Part shown: positions 1 to 5,471 of the stretch, in pieces
How the letters are laid out: each line of letters starts with the position of its first letter
Numbering within the stretch: position 1 is the stretch's first letter
NCBI GenBank assembly: GCA_002505805.1
Contig: DAWB01000072.1
Span: 1-5,945, forward strand
DNA: 5,945 nucleotides
DNA from: Methanosaeta sp. UBA80
GTDB taxonomy: Archaea > Halobacteriota > Methanosarcinia > Methanotrichales > Methanotrichaceae
Direction: 5' to 3'
The notes under the pieces: model-generated
Told to the model about the DNA's origin: nothing
Database searches by the model: none
The model's input: the letters and a program-made list of their open reading frames with translations, nothing else
Made by a program: the position numbers and the translations under genes

Positions 1-20
1 AAAAGTTGCGTTAAAAACTA

Positions 21-112
21 TAATTATCATTAATATCTATTTAACACTTTGGTTAGAGTCTGTCATAGAGACATCACATCGTGAAACATCGCCGGAGATT
101 TGCAGGCGTCAC
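21..112. repeat. Promoter-bearing direct repeat, copy A
   Basis: This stretch aligns with 1742-1832 over about 92 bases in the same orientation, with roughly 85-90% identity by eye. Shared blocks include TAATTATCATTAAT, ACTTTGGTTAGA and CCGGAGATT. Read on the minus strand it carries an A-rich BRE-like element (CCAAAG) followed by a T/A-rich TATA-like box at about 37-46. This is the same arrangement as the promoter in front of the 494-aa gene. It therefore probably drives a minus-strand gene that begins left of the window. That gene could be a relative of the 494-aa protein, but this cannot be seen here. Confidence 0.8.
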
Positions 113-197
113 TTAAAGCGTGTGCAGTAGATAGACGAAACCACCGGCGGATCAATGAAGGCCCACAAAAAATGAAAACAGGTTCCGTGAACAAACA

Positions 198-227
198 GAG
201 CAGGGGTATGCTTCAATACCCCAGCTC
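198..227 (-). terminator. Hairpin just behind the 494-aa gene
   Basis: A perfect 7-bp stem (GGGGTAT at 203-209, ATACCCC at 216-222) with a 6-base loop is extended by GAGC/GCTC (198-201 and 224-227) across one A/A mismatch. It starts 7 bases after the stop codon of the minus-strand gene. In transcript order it is followed by a short T-rich run (CTGTTTGTT). It is a likely 3'-end stem-loop or terminator. Archaeal termination often needs only a T run, so it may instead stabilise the 3' end. Confidence 0.55.
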
Positions 228-234
228 CATTGCT

Positions 235-1719
235 CTATTCTTCCGGATCGAACTTTATGGCTCTGTCATACACGATCTCTGAATAGGCGGGTCCTGTCTT
301 TGTGGCCTTTTCGTGGTAGACTCTCCATGCAATGAAGAGAGGCTGATCTAGGTCTATTCCATATCCGCCTTTGCCATATGGAACTTCGAAGCAGTGTTGA
401 TCACCATTGCAGTTCCTGGCAAGCTTGTAGACGTATAGGTATTTGGCATTAGGATTGTCAGGGAGGTACTCCTCAGCAGTTCCATTGAAGTCAATGTCGG
501 TGATAGCTTTAATTCCATTCCACACATCTGCTCCGTATACGGCGAAATTGGAGTAAGTCGCCTTTCCAGTGGCCACATGATTGATCCCATAAACGATTAT
601 GAACTCATCAGGATCGTCGCCCAAAGTAACTTGCGAATCTTGTAAGAAGGGATAGAATCCCGACGTGTTAAAGAATGGAGCTGTAGGCGATTCAACAGGT
701 TGGGTAGCTGTCCATAGATAGCAGCAATCGTTATTAGGACCTATAACATTGATTCCTCTCTGGATACCGTCAGCACCATCGGGGACGCAGATGCTAGTTG
801 GAAGTTCCCTAGCAGTAGACCCGTTATGCTTACTGATAATTGCATTCTTAAGCTCTTCAAGATCGTCCATAAGGTCGAATTCTGTGGTTCCCGTTCCACG
901 AACTCTTTGCACAGGAACATCGTATGGCTCCAGCTCCGAAGATTCGTTTGGAGTAATCCTGAGAACTACCGCAGGTGTATTATTGACATAATCATCTCCA
1001 GATTGCTTGTCTTTGACAAGAGCAGGACGGATAGCTTCACCAAATACATCCGAATTGTTCTCTAATCCCAAATTCAACATCGCTGAAGGTAGGACGTGGG
1101 TATTAATTATGCCCTCTGAATATCCTGCCGACTGGGCAGCAGCGCGGATGCGTTGATCAATTCCTTTATCAGCGGTGGTAACTACCATCGTAGTTTGATT
1201 GTAGGGATTTCCAGGCGATCCATCTGGTGTTCCTTCCGTCTTAATAACATCCATATTCAACGGATCTACAGGTGGTGCGAAGATCCAGCGGGTCTCATTC
1301 CCATAAGTTCTAAACATCAATACTAAGTCGAAGTTAAAAAATCTGCATTCTGGTGGAGTCCTTCCTACGAAGACCACAGCCTCGTCAGGACCCTGATTCC
1401 AAAAGGAAGTTGTATTTCCGCTCATACCAAGCGTACTGGCTATTTCAGACAACTTTTCGTCTACCTTGTGACCAGGTGCTGGGGGAACAAAATACGCCAC
1501 ATATTTCGTAGTGGGATTGTTCCCATATGCAGAAGGCAGCACTCCTTCATTATATAACTTTATGAAATCAAAATAACCAAGCTCGCCTTCTTGTATAGTG
1601 AATCCATCCTTCTCCAAGGCTTGCTTGAATGCATCCACATTACCAATATCCACATTTACTGCGAGTCCTGTTCCAATAAAGATCGTGAACGAGACAAGTA
1701 ATAATATACAAAATCTCAT
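235..1719 (-). CDS. Large secreted protein of unknown family (494 aa)
   Basis: I do not recognise the family. The start chosen is the ATG at 1719, which has AAGGAGG 8-9 bases upstream. An in-frame GTG at 1740 would add seven residues that themselves span this ribosome site. Residues 1-21 form a hydrophobic signal peptide ending GTGLA, so the protein is probably exported. The mature part has six cysteines (125, 311, adjacent 332-333, 437, 443), which could form disulfides. It also has about nine N-X-S/T sequons (102, 141, 174, 221, 246, 258, 299, 351, 412), which suits an N-glycosylated archaeal surface or extracellular protein. There is no C-terminal membrane anchor, and the chain ends DPEE. 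The last 120 residues look like one compact domain rich in aromatic residues (YGINHVATGK, CFEVPYGKGGYG, LFIAWRVYHE). The gene stands alone, with its own promoter inside repeat copy B and a hairpin behind it. It is an intact open frame with strong translation signals, so I am confident it is a gene and ignorant of its function. Confidence 0.9.
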   Translation of the reverse strand: MRFCILLLVSFTIFIGTGLAVNVDIGNVDAFKQALEKDGFTIQEGELGYFDFIKLYNEGVLPSAYGNNPTTKYVAYFVPPAPGHKVDEKLSEIASTLGMSGNTTSFWNQGPDEAVVFVGRTPPECRFFNFDLVLMFRTYGNETRWIFAPPVDPLNMDVIKTEGTPDGSPGNPYNQTTMVVTTADKGIDQRIRAAAQSAGYSEGIINTHVLPSAMLNLGLENNSDVFGEAIRPALVKDKQSGDDYVNNTPAVVLRITPNESSELEPYDVPVQRVRGTGTTEFDLMDDLEELKNAIISKHNGSTARELPTSICVPDGADGIQRGINVIGPNNDCCYLWTATQPVESPTAPFFNTSGFYPFLQDSQVTLGDDPDEFIIVYGINHVATGKATYSNFAVYGADVWNGIKAITDIDFNGTAEEYLPDNPNAKYLYVYKLARNCNGDQHCFEVPYGKGGYGIDLDQPLFIAWRVYHEKATKTGPAYSEIVYDRAIKFDPEE

Positions 1720-1741
1720 ATAATATATTCCTCCTTGCACT

Positions 1742-1832
1742 TAATTATCATTAATGTCTATTAAAACTTTGGTTAGAATCTGTCAGAGAGACATCGCATC
1801 GTGAAAACATCTCCGGAGATTCGCACGCATCA
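1742..1832. repeat. Promoter-bearing direct repeat, copy B
   Basis: This is the second copy of the repeat at 21-112, lying directly upstream of the 494-aa gene. Besides the promoter it contains the 12-bp perfect palindrome ATCTCCGGAGAT (1809-1820), which is one base from perfect in copy A (ATCGCCGGAGAT). Conservation extends well upstream of the TATA region, so the repeat may carry a regulator site. Alternatively the whole block is simply a recent duplication. Confidence 0.8.
1755..1775 (-). promoter_or_regulatory. Archaeal promoter of the 494-aa gene
   Basis: On the minus strand an ACCAAAG element (BRE-like) is followed by TTTTAATA (about 1758-1766). A start site about 25 bases further on would fall near 1738. 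That leaves a leader of roughly 20 bases holding the AAGGAGG ribosome site before the ATG at 1719. The call is by spacing and composition only. Confidence 0.6.
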
Positions 1833-1837
1833 GGTAC

Positions 1838-1932
1838 ACATGGGCTATATGGGCTATTTGCTTCACTCTCTACGCGGATATTGTTTTCTTCATTATGCGA
1901 TCAGTAGTAGAAATGACCCATATTGCCCATAT
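1838..1932. repeat. 95-bp inverted-end element, copy 1
   Basis: The ends are 22-bp inverted repeats, 1838-1859 against 1911-1932, matching at about 18 of 22 positions. Each end is a tandem pair of a 9-base unit of the type ATATGGGYY. The interior also aligns with the copy at 4692-4787, for example AGTAGAAATGACCCATAT against AGCAGAAATGACCCATAT. Both copies lie in the same orientation upstream of a plus-strand secreted-protein gene. No open frame of note is inside. It could be a MITE-like non-autonomous element, or an operator with four half-sites. Confidence 0.75.
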
Positions 1933-2093
1933 TTCATTCGCATTCAGCGTTTCAAGAGCTTCCTTTTTAAGTCTTCAGTATTGCATCATCTATGGGATAC
2001 TGACCATCAGCATCAAGCCTGCCTCCAGCTTCCAAAATACTAAATAGTTCAGCAACTAGACTACTATGTGCACTTGGAAGGAGAGTTGAAGCC
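1933..2093 (+). promoter_or_regulatory. Promoter and leader of the AttH/CrtC-like gene
   Basis: Together with the two repeats to its left, this completes the gene-free stretch from 1720 to 2093. A BRE-like CCAAAA is followed by TACTAAATA (about 2032-2046), which predicts a start site near 2068. The leader contains GGAAGGAGAG (about 2076-2085), placing GGAG some 10 bases before the GTG start at 2094. I see nothing else definite between 1933 and 2030. Confidence 0.6.
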
Positions 2094-3299
2094 GTGACAG
2101 GCATATTGCCGATCTTGATCATTGTACTGCTGTTAATGCCAGCAGCGTCCTCGGATACAATCGCATCAGAAGATGCATATAACGCCACTAACTTGTCTGC
2201 TGAATACCGCTCTTTAAAAGCCGAAGATGTATTCGACTTCCCCAAGGATCATGTTCTGCACCGGCCTCAAGAAGTTGTGACGAATTCCAAGCTCTTCGCT
2301 GAGTGGCTATACTGGACGGGTATATTGCACGACATAGAGACCGGCAAACCATACGGAGTCCAGTATACGCTCTTCCAAATGGATCTCCAGCCGGGATTAA
2401 TGGCATTCATTAACCACGTAGCCCTAAGCGATGTCTACAACAGCCAGCACCCGCTCTACGGCTACCCCATATTACCGGAGCAAGCCAATATCACCAGCGG
2501 CACTGATGGCAATAAGGGAGCTTATTGGCGCTATGAAGATAATCAAACCAACCTCACCTATTGGAGCGACCTTGATTCCTGGAACATCATAACGCATGGA
2601 AGTGCATCTGTTGGCGGCGGCAGATCTCAAACCGTCTCTATGAACTTGACCATTGCCAACGATAAAGCAGACTACTATATGCAGTCACCAAACGGTATTA
2701 CCGAGCTGGGAACCTGTCTAAGCATAGGATCAGATGCAATGGCTGGGCGATCCTATTACTATTCGCATCCAGCGATGAGTACAACAGGAACCATAACCAT
2801 AGGTCGGCGCACGATAAATGTCACTGGAGATAGCTGGTTCGACCATCAGTGGGGCGGATTCCGCCAATGTTACCCGGCCTGGGATTGGTTCAGCCTGCGT
2901 CTCGATGATGGAAGCTATGTCATGCTCTACGATCTTAAAGACCTCCTGAAGCACAGCATACCAAGCCACCGCAGATTGACTCACATTGATTCTAACGGGA
3001 ATGTAAGCTGGTGGCAAGGAAGAGATGCCTGTAACATAACAGCGACCAGATGGTGGACTTCTCCTTCCGGCACGAAGTATCCAGTGGATTGGATCTTGGA
3101 GACTCCTGTGGGCAAGTTTGGTCTGGAGCCATACTTTGATGAACAGAACATGGATCTAGAGGACAGTCCACTCAAATATTGGGAAGGGATAATGAGGGTT
3201 CGGGCAGTAGATCTTGGCGGTGAACAAATAGGGACAGGCTATCTGGAGATGATTGGATACGCACCCATATCCAACATTGGAAGCTTGTATGCCATCTAA
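2094..3299 (+). CDS. Secreted AttH/CrtC-type lipocalin-fold protein
   Basis: This is a 401-aa member of the AttH/CrtC-like lipocalin-fold family, whose N-terminal domain is related to carotenoid 1,2-hydratase. The start is a GTG with a good GGAG ribosome site. Residues 1-20 are a signal peptide (hydrophobic core ILPILIIVLLLMPAA). The family hallmarks appear in order: FPKDHVLH at 49-56, then an aromatic WLYWTG strand at 71-76 corresponding to the EWWYxTG region. Next is SWFDHQWGG at 247-255 (the D-x-x-W-G block), immediately followed by WDWFSLRLDDGSYVMLYDL at 263-281. The last blocks are KYWEGIMRV at 361-369 and GYLEMIGY at 382-389. The length is near that of stand-alone family members. Several N-X-S/T sequons fit an exported archaeal protein. 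The fold suggests binding or modification of a hydrophobic, lipid or isoprenoid ligand outside the membrane. No carotenoid genes are nearby, so hydratase activity should not be assumed. It is monocistronic, and a hairpin and a long palindrome follow the stop. Confidence 0.88.
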   Translation: MTGILPILIIVLLLMPAASSDTIASEDAYNATNLSAEYRSLKAEDVFDFPKDHVLHRPQEVVTNSKLFAEWLYWTGILHDIETGKPYGVQYTLFQMDLQPGLMAFINHVALSDVYNSQHPLYGYPILPEQANITSGTDGNKGAYWRYEDNQTNLTYWSDLDSWNIITHGSASVGGGRSQTVSMNLTIANDKADYYMQSPNGITELGTCLSIGSDAMAGRSYYYSHPAMSTTGTITIGRRTINVTGDSWFDHQWGGFRQCYPAWDWFSLRLDDGSYVMLYDLKDLLKHSIPSHRRLTHIDSNGNVSWWQGRDACNITATRWWTSPSGTKYPVDWILETPVGKFGLEPYFDEQNMDLEDSPLKYWEGIMRVRAVDLGGEQIGTGYLEMIGYAPISNIGSLYAI

Positions 3300-3302
3300 G
3301 CG

Positions 3303-3319
3303 AGACTTCACAAAAGTCT
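3303..3319 (+). terminator. Short stem-loop after the AttH/CrtC-like gene
   Basis: AGACTT (3303-3308) pairs with AAGTCT (3314-3319) across a 5-base loop, starting 3 bases past the stop codon. It overlaps the left end of the long palindrome, so the two structures compete. It may act as the transcript 3' end. No long T run follows. Confidence 0.35.
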
Positions 3320-3368
3320 ACATTTCCCCTTATACAGCATTCATATAACAGGGGATTTGTGCACTTTT
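3312..3368. repeat. 57-bp long palindrome, copy 1
   Basis: This is an imperfect palindrome bounded by AAAAGT and ACTTTT, with inner arms carrying TCCCCTTATA and TATAACAGGGGA. Its reverse complement aligns along its whole length with 5414-5471, so the two copies are in opposite orientation. It lies 12 bases after the stop of the AttH/CrtC-like gene. It could be a MITE-like element, a repeated extragenic palindrome or a strong bidirectional 3'-end hairpin. Confidence 0.75.
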
Positions 3369-3745
3369 ATTGGAAATTGGCCGAGCTTGGCTGACGTGGT
3401 AACCAGGAATGCGAGTAGACATGCGCTGCCTTGTTAAATAATGTGCAATCCGCAAATCATTTTTCATCAAAGAATTTAATTTTTTAATATAACTAAAATT
3501 TATTCGCCGAACGAATCATTCACGTGAATATGTATATGTGCATCGCTTTCCTTATGGGTGGATATCGATAACGAATATCAAAATTCGTTAATTAAGTTAT
3601 TAACCCCATTATTTCCACTGGAACGATGATGATGAAACGCCGTTCAGTGAAAAAAGTGAATTGCGCTGGTACGCTTAACTCAGCCAATCGTATTGGATTG
3701 CATCTCTATGCGTTAATATAGAAGGATCGTTGCCCATCATATATT
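3369..3745. other. Gene-free AT-rich region with stacked inverted repeats
   Basis: No convincing reading frame is present. Visible structures, left to right, are ATTCG/CGAAT around CCGAA (3502-3516), the 12-bp perfect palindrome ATTCACGTGAAT (3518-3529), TAACGAAT/ATTCGTTA (3569-3576 and 3583-3590), and GTTAAT/ATTAAC (3587-3592 and 3599-3604). A larger hairpin pairs about 3612-3625 with 3641-3653 (CACTGgAACG against CGTTCAGTG, with one bulge). The region is notably A+T rich around 3475-3505 and 3580-3605. It could be a regulatory region, a small RNA locus or degenerate element DNA. No function can be assigned. Confidence 0.5.
3684..3720 (+). promoter_or_regulatory. Promoter and possible operator of the DUF2582-like gene
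   Basis: A TATA-like TTAATATA lies at 3713-3720. A start site about 26 bases beyond its centre would fall at about 3743, almost on the ATG at 3746, so the transcript may be leaderless. This fits the lack of a ribosome site within 15 bases of the ATG. Just upstream is CCAAT-CGT-ATTGG (3684-3696), a small inverted repeat placed where a regulator could bind. Confidence 0.45.
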
Positions 3746-4009
3746 ATGAATCAGCCGACAGTAGAATCATTATTTGGGGCCAATGCAGGCATTATTTGGA
3801 AAACACTCAATCAGAATGGACCGAGCAACCTTTCCCGCCTCGTTAAGTCTACATCCTTAAGCCGCAAAGAAGTCTTTGGTGCATTAGGCCGGCTGGGCCG
3901 CGAAAACGAGATCTTTGTGGAGCAGAAAGGACGTGCAATGGTCTTTTCATTAAGGGATGAAGAAGCGCGTCTGGTCGTCCACGAAAGACTGCTGTTAAAC
4001 CGGGATTAA
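3746..4009 (+). CDS. DUF2582-like winged helix protein, probably frameshifted
   Basis: This is a small DNA-binding-type protein of 87 aa as read. Residues 12-56 match the pattern of archaeal DUF2582 winged-helix proteins. AGIIWKTLNQNGP begins helix 1. NLSRLVKSTSLSRKEVFGALGRLGRE is a helix-turn-helix with the helices at about 28-36 and 40-52. EIFVEQKGRAMVFSL forms the wing. Such proteins are assumed to be regulators, but their targets are generally unknown. After about residue 80 the frame ends in an odd tail, LLLNRD. The -1 frame beyond this point stays open to a stop at 4141-4143 and encodes a Lys/Arg-rich tail. The gene therefore looks shortened by loss of one A in the A run at 3984-3987, and the intact form would have about 132 residues. 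It faces the next gene tail to tail. Confidence 0.75.
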   Translation: MNQPTVESLFGANAGIIWKTLNQNGPSNLSRLVKSTSLSRKEVFGALGRLGRENEIFVEQKGRAMVFSLRDEEARLVVHERLLLNRD

Positions 4010-4143
4010 AACCAAAGTCAAACCGTCGCAAGAGCAAGCAGTCAAAGAAGACCAAGAAAGCTTGCGAGGTGAGGGTTCCAGTCAAGCAGACTGAAAGTAC
4101 CGCTGAGCGGAGCGAGAGTGTAGAGGAATTCCTGCTTTATTGA
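3985..4143 (+). other. Out-of-frame basic C-terminal tail of the DUF2582-like gene
   Basis: The -1 frame relative to the upstream gene reads 52 codons to a TGA. It begins KTAVKPGLKPKSNRRKSKQ, continues through more Lys, and ends SESVEEFLLY. The composition is strongly basic (SKQSKKTKKA), then acidic, as expected for a flexible nucleic-acid-binding extension of a winged-helix protein. It has no start codon of its own and no ribosome site, so it makes sense only as the displaced tail of the preceding gene. The cause could be a real mutation or a base lost in sequencing. Confidence 0.5.
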
Positions 4144-4164
4144 ATAAGAACGATGACCGGAAGC

Positions 4165-4179
4165 GGGCTGTTCTAGCCC
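4165..4179. terminator. Small hairpin between convergent genes
   Basis: GGGCT (4165-4169) pairs with AGCCC (4175-4179) across five bases, and overlaps the stop codon of the minus-strand gene (4173-4175). It sits between two gene ends that face each other, where a two-way terminator would be expected. The stem is short and no long T run follows. Confidence 0.3.
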
Positions 4180-4427
4180 TCCTCTTTCAAGGTCTTGCGT
4201 CCCAACTCGGTTACGAATACCTTCGATATAGCATTGGGTAGCGTCAAGCTTGACGGATAATCACTGATGAGAATATCCACAAGCCCTGATTTCCTGAGCT
4301 TCATCAAACGGTCTCCAAGCTCGACTTCGTCCAGCTTCAAGACTTCATTGACTTTGACGGGACTGATAGAACGCTTCGGCGAGACAGTCTTAATTGCCTT
4401 CATGATATCCAGATCTATTGTGTCCAT
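4173..4427 (-). CDS. Small winged-helix type DNA-binding protein
   Basis: This is an 84-aa protein with a winged-helix layout. Helix 1 is at about 3-14 (TIDLDIMKAIKT). A helix-turn-helix follows at about 22-48 (SPVKVNEVLKLDEVELGDR, then LMKLRKSGLVDIL). A hydrophobic strand pair comes next, and the C-terminal FVTELGRKTLKEEG is the usual winged-helix ending 'T..G...L'. I chose the ATG at 4427 because GTGA lies 5 bases before it and a TATA-like ATTTAAAT sits 35-42 bases upstream. A TTG at 4457 would add ten residues, but it would begin only 4 bases after that box. It is probably a transcription regulator. It has no cysteine or obvious ligand site. It converges on the DUF2582-like gene. Two small DNA-binding genes side by side fit the regulatory cargo of an integrated element. 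Confidence 0.72.
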   Translation of the reverse strand: MDTIDLDIMKAIKTVSPKRSISPVKVNEVLKLDEVELGDRLMKLRKSGLVDILISDYPSSLTLPNAISKVFVTELGRKTLKEEG

Positions 4428-4457
4428 CAAACTCACTAAATTGTATATGGCATCCAA

Positions 4458-4691
4458 TCGGATTTAAATCATCGCTCTGGAATATGGGGAAGCGGTCATT
4501 TAGAAGCCCATCTCAGAATCGTCATTCAAGAAGACACTGGATGCCGCTCGGTTAGCAGGATTGAAGCCAGTCTCAGAGCCGAAGATGAGGTTCAGCCGAA
4601 GCATGCTTTTTCAACCTGACAACGCGATCGACAGTAAAAATGACCTTGTGTAACCCATGTTTGCAGACCACCCATGCATACTCGTGACTAA
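4458..4691. other. Gene-free region with weak repeat traces
   Basis: No gene is supported. ATTTAAAT (4462-4469) is the probable promoter box of the minus-strand winged-helix gene. Two related 19-mers, GAAGCCCATCTCAGAATCG (4503) and GAAGCCAGTCTCAGAGCCG (4563), match at 15 of 19 positions exactly 60 bases apart. Around 4620-4655 (GCGATC, AGTAAAAATGACC, ACCCATGTTTG) the sequence weakly resembles the right end of the 95-bp element, and may be a decayed partial copy. A short open stretch of about 50 codons ends near 4619 but has no start signal. Confidence 0.4.
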
Positions 4692-4787
4692 ATATGGGTC
4701 ATATGGGTCATTTTCAACACTCCTTATTATATTCTGTCTACTCTCAATTATTCCGTCAATAGCAGAAATGACCCATATGGCCCATAT
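4692..4787. repeat. 96-bp inverted-end element, copy 2
   Basis: The 22-bp ends (4692-4713 and 4766-4787) are inverted repeats with a single mismatch, ATATGGGTCATATGGGTCAT against its complement ATGACCCATATGGCCCATAT. Each end is a tandem 9-base unit, so the element offers four CATATGGG-type half-sites. It aligns with 1838-1932 in the same orientation, and this copy is the better preserved. It ends about 90 bases before the TATA box of the next gene. No coding content is visible. Confidence 0.8.
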
Positions 4788-4869
4788 GCACCTCAGCATG
4801 CCGATTCAATGCGCATCAATACCACCAAGCAGCTTCCTCAACGCCCTAGTACGCAATAACAGATCCTCT

Positions 4870-4887
4870 CCAAAAGATTTTTATATC
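4870..4887 (+). promoter_or_regulatory. Promoter of the small secreted protein gene
   Basis: CCAAAAG (BRE-like) runs directly into TTTTTATAT (4878-4886), a textbook archaeal BRE/TATA pair. The predicted start site is near 4908, only about six bases before the ATG at 4914. The message is thus probably nearly leaderless, consistent with the absence of a good ribosome site. Confidence 0.65.
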
Positions 4888-4913
4888 TGCACGATGATAA
4901 AGATGGATCTCAT

Positions 4914-5333
4914 ATGAAGAGAATATTAAGTATATTATTATTATGTTTTTTGATGCAATCAGTGAACATTGTTCTCGCAGAAGAGGTGGATCTGAGTGGA
5001 AGCTGGTCTTCAGAATACCAATTGGGATCAGAAGAGGAAGCGTTAACGGCAAATATCCAGCAGGTTGAATCTAATCTATTGGGATCTTTCACTGTGAAGT
5101 CTTCTTCTGGGGACGAGTATTCAGGAGTGATATTTGGAACTGTCGACGGCAGCAGAGTGGCAGCAAATTTGATTTCGGTAGGAGACTCAGGCAACAATAA
5201 AGATCCATTGCTAACTGTAACTTTAATTAATTGTCGCATCAAGGATAAAAATACTTTGAAAGGCACTTACGCGGTTCAAGATAGCGGTATGAATGCGATA
5301 GAGGAGCAACCATTTGAAGCAACCAGGAATTAG
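4914..5333 (+). CDS. Small secreted protein, possibly lipocalin-like
   Basis: This is a 139-aa protein with a clear signal peptide. It starts MKRILSILLLCFLMQ, and cleavage is expected near residue 22 after VLA. The mature part opens DLSGSWSSEY, which resembles the L-x-G-x-W start of lipocalin-like barrels. Alternating strands follow: LTANIQQVESNLLGSFTV, EYSGVIFGTVDGSRVAANLI, LLTVTLINCRIKDKNTLKGTY and QPFEATR. This beta pattern with repeated G-x-(F/Y)-x turns fits a small barrel. The assignment rests on pattern only, since there is no catalytic motif and just one cysteine in the mature protein (107). It has its own promoter, a 96-bp inverted-end element about 130 bases upstream and the long palindrome about 80 bases after its stop. 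It may be an exported binding protein of unknown ligand. Confidence 0.8.
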   Translation: MKRILSILLLCFLMQSVNIVLAEEVDLSGSWSSEYQLGSEEEALTANIQQVESNLLGSFTVKSSSGDEYSGVIFGTVDGSRVAANLISVGDSGNNKDPLLTVTLINCRIKDKNTLKGTYAVQDSGMNAIEEQPFEATRN

Positions 5334-5413
5334 GAGCATTTCGTCGCTGCGGTTGAGCATAGCGATTGAATTCCAAGTGGCTGCCAAGCTCTTAGGATAG
5401 GCCGGAGTCCGCA

Positions 5414-5471
5414 AAAAGTCTACAAATCCCCTGTTAATATAATACGGTTATAAGGGGAATTGTGTACTTTT
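5414..5471. repeat. 58-bp long palindrome, copy 2 (inverted relative to copy 1)
   Basis: AAAAGT and ACTTTT bound arms carrying AATCCCCTGTTA and TATAAGGGGAATTG. Its reverse complement aligns with 3312-3368 over the full length, with shared blocks CCCCTTATA and ACAGGGGATTTGT. It overlaps the far end of the integrase remnant and supplies the last residues and stop of its second frame. This suggests it inserted into, or marks the breakpoint of, that gene. Confidence 0.75.

Noticed and set aside
100..282. 60-aa plus-strand open frame
   Set aside because: It overlaps the repeat, the 3' hairpin and the end of the 494-aa gene on the other strand. It has no ribosome site and a composition unlike a protein.
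1801..2043. 80-aa plus-strand open frame upstream of the AttH/CrtC-like gene
   Set aside because: It runs through the promoter repeat and the inverted-end element, so its coding pattern is explained by repeats, and it has no start signal.
1838..4787. CRISPR array
   Set aside because: The repeats are two dispersed inverted-end elements, not regularly spaced direct repeats with unique spacers, and no cas gene is present.
4910..5266. 118-aa minus-strand open frame opposite the small secreted protein
   Set aside because: The plus strand has a signal peptide, a textbook promoter and a beta-strand pattern. The minus frame has none of these.
5223..5414. 63-aa minus-strand open frame (AYPKSLAATWNSI region)
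   Set aside because: It overlaps the end of the 139-aa gene antisense, has a weak start and no recognisable domain. A 9-base match (GAGCTTGGC) beyond the palindrome copies was too short to claim extended homology.
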